DNA of 64,000 nucleotides, from NCBI GenBank assembly GCA_035465395.1, contig DATHRK010000103.1:37601-101600 (forward strand). Direction: 5' to 3'. Position 1 is the stretch's first letter, and each line of letters starts with the position of its first letter. The notes under the pieces are model-generated. The model did not search any database. It saw only the letters and a program-made list of their open reading frames with translations, and was not told the origin of the DNA. Positions 63,101 through 64,000 of this stretch are shown here, piece after piece. Source of the stretch: DATHRK01 sp035465395. Its GTDB lineage: Bacteria > Gemmatimonadota > Gemmatimonadetes > Longimicrobiales > RSA9. The translations under genes were made by a program, and so were the position numbers.

Positions 63101-63246
63101 TGGAAACGGTCCAGCGCGGCCCAGCACATGCCGCCCCCAAGGCCGAACTCCGGCGCGACAGGCCGCCCGAGGCCGATCAAGGCCGCAGGGCAGTCGTACT
63201 CGTCGGGGAAAGGCCAACCGTGAACCGATGGGCGAAAGCTGGGCAT
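60142..63246 (-). CDS. Large protein: papain-like domain, propeller and disordered tail with repeated VDL-FL motifs
   Basis: A 1034-residue protein without signal peptide. Residues 1-240 open FRPSVHGWPFPDEYDC and GLGGGMCWAALDRFHADRRI, a papain-like/C39-like group found in unnamed bacterial proteins; C41 would be the nucleophile. Where relatives have HQVL, this has RFVLATRYD before TYDPFRP, so the catalytic His may be missing. Residues 250-640 carry about seven repeats of a WTAENLT-type strand with VLGRNAEGELVHF, a lectin-like propeller. Residues 660-1034 are acidic and disordered, with three related motifs: VDLSFLSDIV, VDLDFLASAGEYL and DLGSFLEFLEK. Start is ATG 63246. It may be a secreted toxin-like or surface protein, but no secretion signal is visible. 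Confidence 0.75.
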   Translation of the reverse strand: MPSFRPSVHGWPFPDEYDCPAALIGLGRPVAPEFGLGGGMCWAALDRFHADRRIPRTVRAPGPEDATYAEFVLRLTNILAKDVIARAAAAQRLPATGRGRSRARVSRAEWAVARRELDAGRPVLLFLLQDAGPFADPTEGRFVLATRYDADPARAMVWTYDPFRPGDDAATLILDPGKGGEPFSGRVGREEVVHGLIAVPYDRATPPAITATASPKDERQRVGFEEDLAAFDPGGSGLGLLVRDTDAHLVCVRHDGRGWSRNRPADQGDVGADFRFEGRPVPAGVSGGKPSAVALGVNGHLLHLRQTARAWAAEDLTDQPNTGLRFRIAGEPVVVAEGRHPVVVAVNGDGRLIRYAWTTVRGWAADNLSKESGADPSCRLEGPICGVRDGSGMAHVLGRNAEGELVHFREEPDGRWRAVRPGAARAEIRRLLLNGPPVARLSEDGSVEVFARGVGDHLLRFRLPAAGRWTGQDLTEDAGGGSPSLTIASRPCLAGSAAGRRHVLGRNADGDVVHFFGAADGTWGAENLTMDRITIGARFRVEGQPSAAAAGSTVLLAGRRGAELVLYRWHGRDWTAENLTVERGVKDDGPRVASDPVIARGSEAAHIVALSPGGTVVHYRVDVPMGGGSAAPAIPSIGGIIDTAMAYVRGLLDRFRKPRKAVGLRASPISRPEPETEDVEAEVVDTAATAALMAERLAQTGLDTGDDGFGDPEQDGVAGAAEDDADPARHADKAWGHKSSAAVPWHEGDGDETVDPLEPESVEAARGASTTGPPERDLLRDGSSWSGPQLMPDADAAPVAPASAEDDWDVALRDVAGAHERALIEEPTEEVVDEQDHASARIFLDPGEAASAAGDAMTSAGPDADREAVPEEPTGTAPEARGSRTESVPGRPLVDLSFLSDIVRSDEAETGPANTAAETPANGGAGPAAADPLPPAIARPLAAGADRDETAGTHTPVGSSGGVSAPAARAPAHAQAPPVAAQVAAARGGTPTTATSPAGEPVVDLDFLASAGEYLGGGGSPADLGSFLEFLEKG

Positions 63247-63581
63247 CAGGCTGTTCTCCGTGGCGCGCGCCCGCCGCTCGGAAGCGGTCCGAGCGTGCGG
63301 GATCGTCGTCATCGTACGGGAACACGCGGCCGAAACCTTCGTGCATCGTCGCACGAGCCGCTCGAACGGGAGAGTAGGGCTAAATCTGCCGTCGTTGTGG
63401 CCGGCGCGCAACGATTTCGACGGAGCCGCTCCGGAGGCATCCGGTCTTCACCACCACCCGGGCGGTAGGGAGAGGGTGCGGGCGCCCCTGCGGCGCGCGC
63501 GCGAACGCGCTCACGGAAGGGCTCCTCGAAGGGTGTCGGCGAAACGTGGGGGTGCCGCGTCGTTCAGGCGCGGAGGGGCCG
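63247..63581. other. Intergenic region, no supported gene
   Basis: The 335 nt between the giant leftward gene and the tRNA-Thr promoter contain open frames without motifs or believable starts. This stretch must hold the promoter of the leftward gene; I see no clear boxes for it. Confidence 0.5.
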
Positions 63582-63610
63582 TTGACACGTACCAAAGCAC
63601 TGGTTACACT
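63582..63610 (+). promoter_or_regulatory. Sigma-70 promoter of the tRNA-Thr/tuf transcript
   Basis: TTGACA (63582-63587), a 17-nt spacer, then TACACT (63605-63610). The -35 box is perfect, the spacer ideal and the -10 box has four of six consensus bases. It lies 141 nt before the tRNA. It is the only near-consensus promoter I found, as expected for a highly expressed tRNA-tuf unit. Confidence 0.8.
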
Positions 63611-63751
63611 CACTGTCTTCCCCCGGTCCGGGTTGCCGCAAGTTGCGGGCCGGATGGGGGCAGAGGGTTGGCCGCAGCGGCGCGGGGAAGGCGCATGGCG
63701 CGCTTCCTCCGCGCCGCACGTGCGCGGACCCATCGCTGGACCGGGCGAAGG

Positions 63752-63823
63752 GCTCGCGTAGCTCAGGGGTAGAGCGCTTCCTTGGTAAGGAAGAGGTCAC
63801 GGGTTCAAATCCCGTCGCGAGCT
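63752..63823 (+). tRNA. tRNA-Thr (anticodon GGT)
   Basis: A 72-nt cloverleaf: acceptor GCTCGCG/CGCGAGC, D-stem GCTC/GAGC, anticodon stem CTTCC/GGAAG around TTGGTAA, T-stem ACGGG/CCCGT around TTCAAAT, discriminator T, no encoded CCA. A threonine tRNA directly before tuf is also the arrangement of E. coli thrT-tufB, so the linkage is ancient. Confidence 0.97.
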
Positions 63824-63870
63824 CCTGCGTTTTTTCCGACTACCGACACGCACTCCGGACCGAAGAGAAC

Positions 63871-64000
63871 ATGGGCAAGGCGAAGTTTGAGCGGACGAAG
63901 CCGCACGTAAACGTTGGGACGATCGGTCACGTGGACCACGGGAAGACGACGTTGACGGCTGCGATCACGGAGATCCAGGCGGCGAAGGGGCTGGCGGAGT
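63871..64000 (+). CDS. tuf: Elongation factor Tu (5' part, runs off the window)
   Basis: The first 43 codons of EF-Tu, which brings aminoacyl-tRNA to the ribosome. MGKAKFERTKPHVNVGTIG and the P-loop GHVDHGKTTLTAAI are exact family features. The remaining roughly 350 residues lie beyond 64000. It is separated from the tRNA-Thr by 47 nt and presumably shares its promoter. If the organism makes selenoproteins, SelB, an EF-Tu relative, should be encoded elsewhere. Confidence 0.97.
   Translation, partial: MGKAKFERTKPHVNVGTIGHVDHGKTTLTAAITEIQAAKGLAE

Noticed and set aside
63260..63772. Rightward frame of 170 codons before tuf
   Set aside because: It runs through the promoter and into the tRNA-Thr gene and has no protein-like composition.
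1..64000. CRISPR arrays, insertion sequences, transposases or integrase genes
   Set aside because: No regularly spaced repeats, no terminal inverted repeats and no transposase or integrase motifs were found on either strand.

Overview
The window reads as a chromosomal segment of a very GC-rich, didermic (Gram-negative type) bacterium. Outer-membrane barrels, a TolC-type factor, OmpA-type and many lipobox proteins show the outer membrane. Two DUF2911 proteins, a subtilase with a PorV/PorQ-like partner, DUF1800/DUF1501 pairing and many secreted proteins ending in AQ at the signal cleavage site fit Gemmatimonadota best. That placement is an inference from gene style, not from a marker-gene tree.

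Layout. 0.1-12.7 kb is a mixed strip of short transcription units: DUF1800/DUF1501, OsmC, MATE exporter, cytochrome c lipoprotein, AraC regulator, an AhpD/CMD-family protein, luciferase-like oxidoreductase, TPR protein, barrel protein and a MerB-like protein. 12.7-18.3 kb has a secreted subtilase translationally coupled to a PorV/PorQ-like barrel, and RNase D. 18.5-32.4 kb is a long co-directional, largely overlapping housekeeping run: pyruvate kinase, MBL hydrolase, degenerate histidine kinase plus NtrC-type regulator, YtxH, BrkB/YihY, SmpB, amidase, TPR lipoprotein, PyrD, PyrF, DUF4783-like, MscS, CysS, tRNA-Thr(UGU). 33.2-37.1 kb is a trehalose module (OtsA, OtsB, GH15). 38.1-41.2 kb is a large AAA/TPR/LuxR regulator, followed by tRNA-Gly(UCC) and a strong terminator. 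41.6-48.9 kb holds seven exported proteins of unknown function. 49.1-58.3 kb is a copper/silver-type CusABC efflux operon with its own two-component system. 60.1-63.2 kb encodes a 1034-residue papain-like/propeller/disordered-tail protein. The window ends in a consensus promoter, tRNA-Thr(GGU) and the start of tuf.

The most important observation is a pair of genes, 4 kb apart, each interrupted by one in-frame TGA at the exact place where its family has a catalytic cysteine. One is an AhpD/carboxymuconolactone-decarboxylase-like protein (CPF-TGA instead of CPFC). The other is a MerB-like organomercurial-lyase-family protein (FFT-TGA instead of FTC, aligning with Cys159 of classical MerB). In both, the same reading frame continues to a full-length family match. 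In both, a 7-bp hairpin with a loop starting GG lies 18-19 nt after the TGA, the geometry of bacterial SECIS elements. I read both as selenoproteins; ordinary gene calling would split or truncate them. The MerB-like selenoprotein is the best candidate for something undescribed. No selA, selB, selC or selD lies in this window, so the rest of the genome must be checked for them.
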